This document shows positions 50,243 through 58,721 of a stretch of DNA of 64,000 bases, piece by piece (positions within the stretch are counted from its first letter, which is position 1; each line of letters opens with the position of its first letter). The DNA lies in assembly GCF_900103975.1 (NCBI RefSeq), contig NZ_FNIR01000012.1:62001-126000 (forward strand), read 5' to 3'. The position numbers were made by a program, and so were the translations under genes. Below the pieces are notes generated by a model. It saw only the letters and a program-made list of their open reading frames with translations. It was not told the DNA's origin and ran no database searches. The DNA is from Klenkia soli (GTDB taxonomy: Bacteria > Actinomycetota > Actinomycetes > Mycobacteriales > Geodermatophilaceae).

Positions 50243-50573
50243 GGGCGGCCAGGCACAGCGCGCCCCAGACCACCCCGACGCCGACCGCCTTGCCGCGGCT
50301 GTCGCGGCCGCGCAGCCCGATGCCCATGACGAGGGCGTCGCCCCAGTCGCTGGCCACCCGGGCACCGACCACGGCGCGGCGGACCGGCCCGGCCGGTGCC
50401 AGCACCATCGCCAGGCCGACGGCGGCGTCGCGAACCCCGACCATCCGCGTGAGCAGGGGGTGGTCCTGGCCGCGGCCCATGCCGCCGGGCTTCAGCATCA
50501 GGTCGGGCTTGACGAGGATCGCGGCCGAGTAGGCCACGGTGGCCGCCCCGGTGAGCGTGGTCAGAGCAGGCAC
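50223..50573 (-). CDS. small membrane protein
   Basis: The 116-residue protein has an N-terminal TM (about 5-22), a middle helix pair (40-65) with GVRDAAVGLAMVLAPAGPV, and a C-terminal TM (93-110). A DUF4267-like fold is conceivable but not certain. The GTG at 50573 follows GGGAGACC. It overlaps the convergent STAS-like gene by 20 bases. Unknown role. Confidence 0.65.
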   Translation of the reverse strand: MPALTTLTGAATVAYSAAILVKPDLMLKPGGMGRGQDHPLLTRMVGVRDAAVGLAMVLAPAGPVRRAVVGARVASDWGDALVMGIGLRGRDSRGKAVGVGVVWGALCLAALRYDER

Positions 50574-50736
50574 GGAGTGGTCTCCCGGGGGTCGACGGCG
50601 TTGCCCCCTACCCAACACGACCGGCGGGCAGTACGCGCCCCGAGTCGGGTAGCACTACGGAGTGCCGGGCGACCGCGACCGGGCACCGTCGTCCTCGGCG
50701 GACGCACCGGGCGTCCGGGCACCGAGGAGGACCACC

Positions 50737-51033
50737 GTGAACAGCACGAACCCGATGAAGAACAAGAACACCGCCGCCTTCTTCGCCCAGGCCGCGATCG
50801 CCTTCGGCGTCAGCGCCGTCGGCATGATGATCGGGATCGCCTACCTGCCCATCGACATCTGGCAGCGGCTGTTCCTCGGCATGACCGGGCTGTTCGTCAT
50901 CACGTCGTCGTTCACGCTCGCGAAGGTCATCCGCGACGCGCAGGAGGGCTCGACGGTGCTGTCCCGCCTGGACGAGGCGCGCCTGGAGCGCCTGCTCGCC
51001 GAGCACGACCCCTACCGCCAGCCCCAGATGTGA
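50737..51033 (+). CDS. YiaA/YiaB-like small membrane protein
   Basis: The 98-residue protein has two TM helices (about 13-35 and 40-62) separated by PIDIWQRLF, followed by an ERLLAEHD-type soluble tail. The arrangement matches the yiaA/yiaB two-helix domain. GTG 50737 is preceded by GAGGAGG. Its last 107 bases overlap the convergent VanZ-like gene, an unusual arrangement. Confidence 0.78.
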   Translation: MNSTNPMKNKNTAAFFAQAAIAFGVSAVGMMIGIAYLPIDIWQRLFLGMTGLFVITSSFTLAKVIRDAQEGSTVLSRLDEARLERLLAEHDPYRQPQM

Positions 51034-51541
51034 CGACCCGGCGGTGCAGCAGCAGGGCGCAGCAGCCCAGGGCCACGCCGAGCCCGGCGCCCAGGGTGTT
51101 GCACAGCCAGTCGGTGGTGTCGCAGGCCCGGCCGAGGTCGACGGCGACGGCCTGCACCGCCTCGATGCCGACCGACAGCACGGTCGCGCCGACCAGCGTC
51201 GTCGCCGGCCTGCGCGAGGCCACGGTGACCAGCACCGCGGGGAGGGCGAACAGCAGCACGTTCGCCATCAGCTCGGGGGTGCCGAAGTCCGGCAGCGACC
51301 ACTGCACCGTGCACCCGACGGCGGGTGACCGGCGACCCGTCGGGGCCATCGTGAGGACGGCGACCGGGACCGTCGAGAGCGCGGCTGCCCACCAGGCCCG
51401 ACGCGGCTGGTCGGCCAGCCATGCCCCGACCGTCGGGCCGAGGAGCAGCAGCAGGGCCATGCCGACCGCGTTGGCCCACGGGTGGTCGAGCACCCAGTTC
51501 GTGATCACGACGGGGCCGGACGGTGGTGGGGACGCACGCAT
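50927..51541 (-). CDS. VanZ-like membrane protein
   Basis: The 204-residue protein has about four or five TM segments (residues 20-41, 47-65, 88-107, 115-130, 150-165) and the VanZ-type CDTTDWLCNTLGAGLGV motif (139-155). VanZ of glycopeptide-resistance clusters lowers teicoplanin binding; most homologues have unknown roles. The C-terminal 40 residues are Gly/Arg/Pro-rich and lie within the convergent yiaAB gene, so they may not be conserved; the true stop is at 50927. Confidence 0.72.
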   Translation of the reverse strand: MRASPPPSGPVVITNWVLDHPWANAVGMALLLLLGPTVGAWLADQPRRAWWAAALSTVPVAVLTMAPTGRRSPAVGCTVQWSLPDFGTPELMANVLLFALPAVLVTVASRRPATTLVGATVLSVGIEAVQAVAVDLGRACDTTDWLCNTLGAGLGVALGCCALLLHRRVVTSGAGGRGRARRAGAPGAPRPGGTAPSSPPARRG

Positions 51542-51643
51542 CGAGCATCTCCGGTCGGGTGCCCCGGCGGATCATCCTGAGGTACCGGATGCCTCCGCCG
51601 GACGGACCGCAGCCCCGGGCCGATCGTGCCGCAGACTGGGGTG

Positions 51644-52477
51644 GTGACCCGCGCCCTCGTCCTCGGTGGTGGTGGCGTCGCCGGCGTCGCCTGGGAGACC
51701 GGCCTGCTCCTGGGCCTGGCCGAGGCCGGTGGCGAGCTGGCCGCCGACGTCGTCGTCGGCACCTCCGCGGGTGCCACGACCGCCGCCCAGCTGACCTCCG
51801 GCGTCGGCCTGCCCGAGCTGCACCGCCGGCAGAGCGACCCGGCTGCCCAGGTCGCCGAGCTGGTGCCGACGGTGTCGCTGATGGCCCTGCTCGACGAGAT
51901 CACCGCCCGCACCGACGGCCTGGTCGACCCGGCCGACCGTCGTCGGGCGATCGGGGCGCTGGCCCTGGCCGCCGACACCCCGAGCCCCGCGGCCCGGCGC
52001 GCCGTGATCGCCGCGCGGCTGGCCGGGGCCGGGTGGCCGGCCGACGACCTGCGGATCACCGCGGTGGACGCCGTCTCCGGCGACGTGCGGGTGTTCACCG
52101 CCGCCGACGGCGTGGACCTGGTCGACGCGGTGGCCGCCAGCTGCGCGGTGCCCGGCATCTGGTCACCGGTGGAGATCGAGGGCCGCCGCTACGTCGACGG
52201 CGGCGCGGCCTCGACCAACCACGCCGACCTGGCCGCCGGGGCGACAGCCGTGCTGGTGCTGTCGCCCATGCAGCCCGACCGCGCCCCCGAGCTGGCCGAC
52301 GAGGTCGCCCGGCTGCGGGACACCGGGGCGGACGTCGAGGTGGTGCACCCCGACGAGGCCTCCGTCGTCGCGATCGGCCCGGACCCGCTGGACCCCGCCG
52401 TCCGGACCGCGAGCGCGCAGGCCGGACGTCGGCAGGCCGCCGGGCTCAGCCTGCGCTGGACCCGGCCCGGGCGCTGA
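51644..52477 (+). CDS. patatin-like phospholipase
   Basis: The 277-residue protein has the oxyanion glycine loop GGGGVAG (8-14), the nucleophile GTSAG (Ser41), and the catalytic Asp185 in the DGG motif, the complete patatin dyad. It is a lipid acyl hydrolase; cytoplasmic, without a signal peptide. Start GTG 51644 is preferred over the GTG 51641 immediately before it and a further one at 51626. The end overlaps the convergent monooxygenase gene by 32 bases. Confidence 0.9.
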   Translation: MTRALVLGGGGVAGVAWETGLLLGLAEAGGELAADVVVGTSAGATTAAQLTSGVGLPELHRRQSDPAAQVAELVPTVSLMALLDEITARTDGLVDPADRRRAIGALALAADTPSPAARRAVIAARLAGAGWPADDLRITAVDAVSGDVRVFTAADGVDLVDAVAASCAVPGIWSPVEIEGRRYVDGGAASTNHADLAAGATAVLVLSPMQPDRAPELADEVARLRDTGADVEVVHPDEASVVAIGPDPLDPAVRTASAQAGRRQAAGLSLRWTRPGR

Positions 52478-53918
52478 CCACGAAGTCCTCCGGCACCGGG
52501 GTGGCCATGTCCGCGGCGAGCTCGTCGAGCAGCACCGGGTTGACCAGCGGCACGCCGTCCTCGTCCAGGTACCAGCTGGTGCAGCCGCCGGTCCCCCACA
52601 CCGTCTGCGACGCCCGCTGGCGGATCTCCGCCAGCAGCTCGGCGCTGCGGTCGGGGTCCGGGGCCAGCGCGACGTCCTCGGCGAGCACCCGGTCGACCAG
52701 CTGCAGCACGTAGTCCACGTGGGTCTCGATGATGCCCAGCACCGAGGAGCTGCCGCCGGGTGAGAACGGGCCGTTGATCAGGAAGAAGTCCGGCATGTGC
52801 GGGATCGCGACGGACTTGTAGTTCATCGGGACGTCGGCCCAGACGTCGTCGAGGGTGACGCCGTCCTCGCCGGTGACGGTCATCGGGCGCACGTAGGCGT
52901 CGGCGTGGAAGCCGGTGGCCAGCACCAGCACGTCGAGCTCGTGCAGCTCGCCGTCCGTCGTCCGGAGCCCGCCGGCCTCGACCTGCTGGATCCCGGTGGT
53001 GACGACGTCGACGTTCGGCTGCTGCACGGCGTCGTAGAAGGTGCCCGAGATGACCAGCCGCTTGCAGCCGATCTCGTAGTCCGGCGTGAGCTTGGCCCGC
53101 AGCTCGGGGTCGCGGACGGTGCCCAGGGCGTCCCGCACGGTCTGGTTGCGGGCCTCGACGGCGGCCGGGTCGCCCTTCGCGGCGCGGCCGATGAAGTCGA
53201 TCTGCTCCTTGAGCGACCAGTAGTAGCGGGTGCCGTACCGCTTCGACAGGTGCAGCAGCGCCTTGCGCCACAGCGGGATCGGGGTGTTGTCCATCGGCCA
53301 CACCCACTGCGCGGTGCGCTGGAAGAGGGTCAGCCGGTCGACCTGCCCCACGACCGCCGCGGTGATCTGGGTGGCCGAGCTGCCGGTGCCGATCAGCCCG
53401 ACCCGCTTCCCCGCGATGTCGAGGTCGGCGGGCCAGCGGGCCGAGTGGAAGACCGGGCCGGCGAAGTCGTCGAGGCCGGCGATGTCGGGGTACCGGGGCT
53501 GGTGCAGCCGACCCACCGCGCTGATCACGACGTCGGCGTCCAGCTGGTCGCCCGCGGTGGTGGTCAGGTGCCAGGTGCCCGCGTCGTACCGGGCGTCGGC
53601 GACCTCGGTGCGGTAGCGCACGTGCGGCAGCACGCCGTGCTCCTCGGCGACACCGTGGAAGTAGGCCCACAGGTCGGGGGCGGTGGCGAAACGGTGCGTC
53701 CAGGAGGCGTTGGGCGCGAACGAGTAGCTGTACAGGTGCGCCGGGACGTCGCAGGCCGCGCCCGGGTAGCGGTTGTCCCGCCAGGTGCCGCCGAGGGTGT
53801 CGGCCTTCTCCAGCACGACGAAGTCGGTGATCCCCCGCTCGCGCAGCTTGATCGCGGTGAGGATGCCGGCGACGCCGGACCCGATGACGACGACGCGGTG
53901 GCGGCTGGGGCTGGGCAT
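52446..53918 (-). CDS. Baeyer-Villiger type flavin monooxygenase
   Basis: The 490-residue enzyme has the FAD motif GSGVAG (13-18), the Baeyer-Villiger fingerprint FAGPVFHSARWP (152-163; F-x-G-x-x-x-H-x-x-x-W-P) and the NADPH motif GTGSSA (177-182). The C-terminal GCTSWYLDEDG element is shared with steroid or ketone BVMOs. It converts ketones to esters or lactones with O2 and NADPH. It is divergent from a TetR gene whose operators lie between them. Substrate cannot be read from sequence. Confidence 0.92.
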   Translation of the reverse strand: MPSPSRHRVVVIGSGVAGILTAIKLRERGITDFVVLEKADTLGGTWRDNRYPGAACDVPAHLYSYSFAPNASWTHRFATAPDLWAYFHGVAEEHGVLPHVRYRTEVADARYDAGTWHLTTTAGDQLDADVVISAVGRLHQPRYPDIAGLDDFAGPVFHSARWPADLDIAGKRVGLIGTGSSATQITAAVVGQVDRLTLFQRTAQWVWPMDNTPIPLWRKALLHLSKRYGTRYYWSLKEQIDFIGRAAKGDPAAVEARNQTVRDALGTVRDPELRAKLTPDYEIGCKRLVISGTFYDAVQQPNVDVVTTGIQQVEAGGLRTTDGELHELDVLVLATGFHADAYVRPMTVTGEDGVTLDDVWADVPMNYKSVAIPHMPDFFLINGPFSPGGSSSVLGIIETHVDYVLQLVDRVLAEDVALAPDPDRSAELLAEIRQRASQTVWGTGGCTSWYLDEDGVPLVNPVLLDELAADMATPVPEDFVVSARAGSSAG

Positions 53919-53954
53919 GGGACCTGCTCTCGTCGGTGAGACCCGGATGGAGGA

Positions 53955-54000
53955 TGAACTCCCGTTCACCTTTGACAACAGCATGAACGATGGTTCATGT
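53955..54000. promoter_or_regulatory. duplicated TetR operators and tetR promoter
   Basis: Two copies of the palindrome TGAAC-N4-GTTCA occur at 53955-53968 and 53983-53998 (the second extends to 7+7 bases, 53982-53999). The centres are 29 bases apart. A consensus-like promoter for the plus strand, TTGACA (53972-53977) and TCATGT (53995-54000) spaced 17 bases, is covered by the second palindrome. The first copy is upstream of the BVMO start. A TetR dimer should thus repress both genes until a ligand is present. Confidence 0.82.
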
Positions 54001-54004
54001 TCCC

Positions 54005-54562
54005 GTGGTGCGTGCCGACCGGATCCGCAACCGCGGCGCGATCGTGGCCGCCGCCCGCGAGCTGCTGGGTGACCCCGGTTCCGAGCTGACGATGGACGGC
54101 ATCGCCGTCCGGGCCGGGGTCGCCGTCGGCACGCTCTACCGGCACTTCCCCACCAAGACCGACCTGGTGCAGGCCGTGCTGGCCGAGACCGTCACCGAGC
54201 TCGCCGACCTGGCCGAGGCCGCCCGGGACCGGGTGCGGGACGGCGCCGACCCGTGGCAGCAGCTGGTCGACTTCTTCGTGACGATCGCGCAGGGGCCCAG
54301 TGCGAGCCGGACCGTGGCCGAGGCCGCCCGGGCGCTCGGCGTCGCCGACGACGACACCGGGCCCGTCGACCCGGCCGCGGACCGGGCCGTGCGGGCCCTG
54401 GCGGAGACGCTGGCGGCGTCCCGGGACGCCGGTCTGGTGCGACCCGACGTGGACCTGGCCGACCTGTTCCTGGTGATGGTGCAGGCCCCCGACCGGCACC
54501 GGCCGGCCGAGCGGGACCGCTACATGCAGCTGGTGGCGCAGGGGCTCCGACTGGGCCGATGA
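54005..54562 (+). CDS. TetR-family transcriptional regulator
   Basis: The 185-residue protein has the TetR HTH (RDRI-x-x-x-GAIVAAARELLGDPGSELTMDGIAVRAGVAVGTLYRHFPTKTDLV, seen in pieces within residues 4-55) and a helical ligand domain. An ATG at 53990 lies inside the operator and the probable promoter. The likely transcription start, near 54006, makes GTG 54005 or 54008 a leaderless start. It divergently controls the monooxygenase; its ligand is probably the enzyme's substrate or a precursor. Confidence 0.9.
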   Translation: MVRADRIRNRGAIVAAARELLGDPGSELTMDGIAVRAGVAVGTLYRHFPTKTDLVQAVLAETVTELADLAEAARDRVRDGADPWQQLVDFFVTIAQGPSASRTVAEAARALGVADDDTGPVDPAADRAVRALAETLAASRDAGLVRPDVDLADLFLVMVQAPDRHRPAERDRYMQLVAQGLRLGR

Positions 54563-54571
54563 CCGTCCACG

Positions 54572-55792
54572 TCAGCCGGCCCGGCGGGCGCGGACGGCAG
54601 CCGCCAGGTCGGCGAGGAGCTGCTCGGTGGTGGGCAGGTCGACGCAGGCGTCGGTGACGCTCTGCCCGTAGGTCAGCGAGCCCGGGGCGGTGCGGTCGAG
54701 GTCCTGCCGACCGGCGACCAGGTTGCTCTCGACCATCACCCCGCGGATCCCCTGCTCGCCGCCGGCGATCTGCCCGGCGAGGTCGCGGACGACCTGGACC
54801 TGCCGCACGTGGTCCTTCTGGCTGTTGCCGTGGGAGGCGTCGACCACCAGCACCTCGGGCAGCCCGCGGGCGGCCAGCCGGCGCTTGGTGTCCGCGACGT
54901 GCTCGGCCGAGTAGTTCGGACCGGCGGCGTCCCCCCGGAGGATGACGTGGCCGGTGTCGTTCCCCGTCGTCCCCAGCTGGGCGGAGACCCCGTGCCGGTC
55001 GACGCCGAGGAAGTCGTGCCCCGAGCGGGCCGAGATGACCGCCGACACGGCGACGTCGACGCTGCCCTCCGGGGAGTTCTTGAACCCGATGACGGAGGAG
55101 AACCCGGAGACCCGCTCGCGCGCGGTCTGGTCGGTGACGTTGCGGGCGCCGACCCCGTTGTAGGTGACCAGGCCGTCGACGTACTGCGGGGTCAGGGCGT
55201 TCAGCGGCTCGGCGGCGACCGGGACGCCCAGCGCGGTGATCTCGGCCATCAGCATGCGGGTGGCGACCAGGCCGACGCTGATCCGGCTGGACCCGTCCAG
55301 GAACGGGTCGTAGGCGAAGCCCTTCCAGTCCACCTCGGTGCGCGGCTTCTCGGTGTAGGTCCGCATGACGATCTCGAGGTCGGCGCCGTGCCGCTCGCGC
55401 ATCGCGGCCAGGAACGCCGCGTACTCCAGCGCCGCCACCGGGTCGTGGATCGAGCAGGGCCCCGCGATGACGGCCAGCCGGTCGTCGTCCCCGCGGACGA
55501 CGGCACCCACCGCGCGGCGCCCGGCGCGGGTGGTGGCCGCCGACGCCGCCGTCAGCGGGACCAGCGCGGCCACCGCGGCCGGGGTGACGACGGCGCTGGC
55601 GCCGGTGATCCGCTGGTCGACCAGGTCCCCGGGGTCGACGGCACCGTCCGGCTCGACGCCCAGCAGCGCCTGCACACCGGGGAGCAGCTGCGCGTGGGTG
55701 GCGTCGACCTGCTCGTTGACCCGCTGCTGGACCTCCAGCAGGGCGTCGGCGATGCGGGTCGCGGTGGGCAGGAGGTCGGCGGGGGCAGGCAC
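54572..55792 (-). CDS. aroF: 3-deoxy-7-phosphoheptulonate synthase, class I
   Basis: The 406-residue enzyme has the DAHP synthase class I motifs AGPCSIHD (110-117), RTYTEKPRTEVDWKGFAYDPFLDGSS (about 145-170), and VDASHGNSQKD (315-325). The first ~95 residues are longer than in E. coli AroG and could carry an extra regulatory part. It joins PEP and erythrose-4-phosphate, the entry to aromatic amino acid synthesis. It sits alone, divergent from an oxidoreductase gene. Confidence 0.93.
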   Translation of the reverse strand: MPAPADLLPTATRIADALLEVQQRVNEQVDATHAQLLPGVQALLGVEPDGAVDPGDLVDQRITGASAVVTPAAVAALVPLTAASAATTRAGRRAVGAVVRGDDDRLAVIAGPCSIHDPVAALEYAAFLAAMRERHGADLEIVMRTYTEKPRTEVDWKGFAYDPFLDGSSRISVGLVATRMLMAEITALGVPVAAEPLNALTPQYVDGLVTYNGVGARNVTDQTARERVSGFSSVIGFKNSPEGSVDVAVSAVISARSGHDFLGVDRHGVSAQLGTTGNDTGHVILRGDAAGPNYSAEHVADTKRRLAARGLPEVLVVDASHGNSQKDHVRQVQVVRDLAGQIAGGEQGIRGVMVESNLVAGRQDLDRTAPGSLTYGQSVTDACVDLPTTEQLLADLAAAVRARRAG

Positions 55793-55830
55793 GAGCGGGC
55801 ACGCTACCGGCGGGCCCTAGCCTCGGGCGC

Positions 55831-56805
55831 ATGCGTGCCGTGCAGATCACCCGCTTCGGCGGCCCCGAGGTCCTCGACGTCGTCGACCTCCCCGACCCGA
55901 CGCCCGGCGAGGGCCAGCAGCTCTACCGGGTGAGCGCGGCGGGGGTGAACTACGCCGACACCCACCAGGTCGAGGACTCCTACCTGGCGAAGCAGCAGCT
56001 CCCGCTGGTCCCGGGCGCCGAGTTCGTGGGGCGGCCTGCGGGCGGTGGCGACCGCGTCGTCGGGCTGCTGCTGGGCGGTGGGGGCTACGCGGACACCGTC
56101 GTCCACGATCCCCGGACGACCTGGGCCCTGCCGGAGGGCGTGACCGACGAGCAGGCCCTCGCGCTCGTGCTGCAGGGCACCACCGCGTGGCACCTGCTGC
56201 GCACCTCCACCCACCTGGCGGCCGGCGAGTCCGTGGTCGTGATGGCCGGCGCGGGTGGGGTGGGCACGCTGGCCATCCAGCTCGCGAAGCGGTGGGGTGC
56301 CGCCCGGGTGATCGCCACCGCGTCCTCCCCGGAGAAGCGTGAACTCGCCGAGGAGCTGGGGGCCGACGCCACCGTCGACCCGGCCCTGGCCGACGACGAC
56401 CCGAAGGCGTTCACCGCCGCCCTGCGCGAGGCCAACGGCGGCGCGCGGGTCGACGTCGTCCTGGAGATGACCGGCGGCACCGTGTTCGACGGCGCGCTGT
56501 CGGCGCTGGCCCCGTTCGGGCGGATCGCCGCCTACGGCATGGCCTCCCGGCAGGCCGCCTCGGCCGTGGCCCCGGCGTCCCTCATGGGCACCAGCCGGGC
56601 CGTCGTCGGGTTCTGGCTGGCGCACTGCACCGCCCGGCCGGAGATGCTGGACGAGGCGATGACCGACCTGCTCTCGCTCACCGCGGCCGGCGACCTGCGC
56701 CCGGTCATCGGCGGCCGGTACCCGATGACCGCCGTCCGCGAGGCCCACCAGGACCTCCGCTCGCGCCGCAGCACCGGCAAGCTGGTCCTGGACCCCGCCC
56801 GCTGA
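55831..56805 (+). CDS. quinone oxidoreductase-like (zinc-independent MDR)
   Basis: The 324-residue protein has the MDR N-terminal fold (VSAAGVNYADTHQVEDSYL, 34-52) and the NADPH motif GAGGVGTLAIQLAK (140-153). It lacks the zinc ligands of alcohol dehydrogenases, so it belongs to the QOR branch, reducing quinones or enones. It stands alone with a 38-base gap to the divergent DAHP synthase gene. Confidence 0.9.
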   Translation: MRAVQITRFGGPEVLDVVDLPDPTPGEGQQLYRVSAAGVNYADTHQVEDSYLAKQQLPLVPGAEFVGRPAGGGDRVVGLLLGGGGYADTVVHDPRTTWALPEGVTDEQALALVLQGTTAWHLLRTSTHLAAGESVVVMAGAGGVGTLAIQLAKRWGAARVIATASSPEKRELAEELGADATVDPALADDDPKAFTAALREANGGARVDVVLEMTGGTVFDGALSALAPFGRIAAYGMASRQAASAVAPASLMGTSRAVVGFWLAHCTARPEMLDEAMTDLLSLTAAGDLRPVIGGRYPMTAVREAHQDLRSRRSTGKLVLDPAR

Positions 56806-56838
56806 CGTCCTCCGTGCACCCCCTGATCGACGCTGGAC

Positions 56839-57795
56839 CTACAACAACCTGTTGGTCCAGAGCAGGGACAGGACGACGCCGAGGAAGGCGAACAGGATGC
56901 CGCCGCGCACGAACCACGGGCTGATGTCCTGCGGCTCGGTGGTGTACCCGATCTGGCTGCCCAGGTCGGCGTACACCTGCTCCAGCTCGGACGCGCTGGC
57001 CGCCTCGGAGTAGCTGCCGCCGGTCTCGTCGGCGATCTGCTCCAGGGTGGCGCGGTCGACCGGCACCGGCTGGGACTGGCCCTCGATCTCGACCGTGCCG
57101 AAGTCGGTGCCGAACGCGATGGTCGACACCGGCACCTCGGCGGCGTTGGCCGACGCGATCGCCTCGACCGGGTCGGCGCCGACCGTGCTGAAGCCGTCCG
57201 AGAGCAGCACGACCCGGGCCGGCGGTGCGGCCTCGCCGGCGTCCTGCAGCGTCGAGGTGAAGTTCTGCACGGCGGTCAGCGACGTCAGGATCGCGTCGCC
57301 GATCGCGGTCGCCTCGTCCAGCTGCAGGTTGTCGATGGCCACGCTGACCTGCTCGCGGTCGGTGGTCGGCGGCACCAGCGTGGTCGCCCGGCCGGAGAAC
57401 GACACCAGACCGAGGTTGATCCGCGCCGGCAGGATGTCGACGAACTCCTTGGCGGCGGTCTTCATCGCCTCGAACCGGCTGGGTTCGACATCGGTGGCCT
57501 GCATCGACAGCGAGACGTCCAGCGCCAGCACCACCGTGGCCCGCTCCCGCGGCACGCGCACCTCGGTCGAGGGCTGGGCCAGCGACAGCACGAACGCACC
57601 GAGGCCGCCCACGACCAGCCCGAACGCCAGGTGCCGCCGCCACCCGGGGCGCTTGGGCACCAGGGCGCCCAGCAGCGCGACGTTGGTGAACCGGGCCGCG
57701 TACTTCTGCCGGCGTCGCTGGAGCAGCACGTAGAACACCGCCAGCGCGAGGACGGCGAGCAGGGCCAGCAGCCACCACGGGGCCTGGAAGGTCAT
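56839..57795 (-). CDS. VWA-domain membrane protein, Rv1481-like
   Basis: The 318-residue protein has two N-terminal TM segments (6-24, 57-75), a von Willebrand factor A domain with an intact MIDAS DVSLS (Asp93, Ser95, Ser97) and a C-terminal TM (about 295-312). The MIDAS loop binds a metal ion and a partner. It follows the DUF58 gene with a 4-base overlap, as Rv1480-Rv1481 do. MoxR-DUF58-VWA modules act as chaperone complexes, perhaps in cell-wall or metal-protein maturation. Confidence 0.92.
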   Translation of the reverse strand: MTFQAPWWLLALLAVLALAVFYVLLQRRRQKYAARFTNVALLGALVPKRPGWRRHLAFGLVVGGLGAFVLSLAQPSTEVRVPRERATVVLALDVSLSMQATDVEPSRFEAMKTAAKEFVDILPARINLGLVSFSGRATTLVPPTTDREQVSVAIDNLQLDEATAIGDAILTSLTAVQNFTSTLQDAGEAAPPARVVLLSDGFSTVGADPVEAIASANAAEVPVSTIAFGTDFGTVEIEGQSQPVPVDRATLEQIADETGGSYSEAASASELEQVYADLGSQIGYTTEPQDISPWFVRGGILFAFLGVVLSLLWTNRLL

Positions 57796-58721
57796 CGCGA
57801 CGCACCCCCGACCCCGGCGCGGCGGCGGTCGGCGACGAACCGGGCGACGTCGGACACCCAGTCGCGGTCGGTGCGCAGCTGCAGGTGGCCGGCCCCCAGG
57901 CGGCGCAGCGTGCGGGCGATCTGGGCGCGCTGGGCGGCGGCGCCGGCGGCGAACCGGCGACGTACCTCCTCGTTGCCCGTGGGCACCTCGAGGGTCTGAC
58001 CGGTCTCGGGGTCGACGACGGTGAGCAGACCGACGTCGGCCAGCTCCAGCTCGCGGGGGTCGACGACCTCGACGGCCAGCACCTCGTGGCGCACGGACAA
58101 CCCGCGCAGCGGCTGCTCCCAGTCCGGGTCGCCCAGGAAGTCCGACACCACGCAGACCAGGCCGCGGCGGCGGGGCGGACGGCGCAGCGACTCCAGCGCC
58201 GCAGCCAGGTCACCTCGGCGGCCACCCTGCGCCCGCGGGGTCTGCACGACCTGCCGCAGCATGCGGTCGGCGGCCAGCCGGCCGGGCAGCGCCGGGTAGC
58301 GGTCGACCCGCTCACCGGTGGTGACGACGGCGCCCAGCCGGTTGCCGTCCCGCACCGTCAGGTGGCCCACCGCGGCCAACCCGGCGATGGCCAGGTCGCG
58401 CTTCTCGCAGGCCGCCGTCCCGAAGTCGAGGGACGCCGACAGGTCCAGCACGACCCAGGTCTCGAGCTCGCGGTCGGCGATCGTCTCGCGCACGTGCGGG
58501 GTCTGGGTGCGGGCGGTGACGAACCAGTCCATGCGGCGGACGTCGTCGCCGGGGTGGTAGGTGCGCGAGTCGCCCGCCTCGGTGCCCGATCCCGGGACGA
58601 GGCCGAGGTGGTCACCCTGGAGCAGGCCGTCCAGCCGACGGCGCACGGTCAGCTCGAGACGGCGGAGCAGGACGGCGGCGTCACCGCCCTCGCCGAACCG
58701 GACGGGGTCGACGGAGGTCAC
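57792..58721 (-). CDS. DUF58 protein, Rv1480-like
   Basis: The 309-residue protein shows the DUF58 signature DSRTYHPGDDVRRMDWFVTARTQTPHVRE (51-79) and VVLDLSASLDFG (90-101), a VWA-like fold with a degenerate MIDAS. The GTG at 58721 overlaps the moxR stop by 4 bases and its stop overlaps the VWA gene start. It would be the adaptor between the MoxR ATPase and the VWA protein. Confidence 0.92.
   Translation of the reverse strand: MTSVDPVRFGEGGDAAVLLRRLELTVRRRLDGLLQGDHLGLVPGSGTEAGDSRTYHPGDDVRRMDWFVTARTQTPHVRETIADRELETWVVLDLSASLDFGTAACEKRDLAIAGLAAVGHLTVRDGNRLGAVVTTGERVDRYPALPGRLAADRMLRQVVQTPRAQGGRRGDLAAALESLRRPPRRRGLVCVVSDFLGDPDWEQPLRGLSVRHEVLAVEVVDPRELELADVGLLTVVDPETGQTLEVPTGNEEVRRRFAAGAAAQRAQIARTLRRLGAGHLQLRTDRDWVSDVARFVADRRRAGVGGASR

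Noticed and set aside
53990-54004. ATG start for the TetR gene
   Set aside because: It lies within the operator and upstream of the predicted transcript start; GTG 54005 or 54008 fits better.
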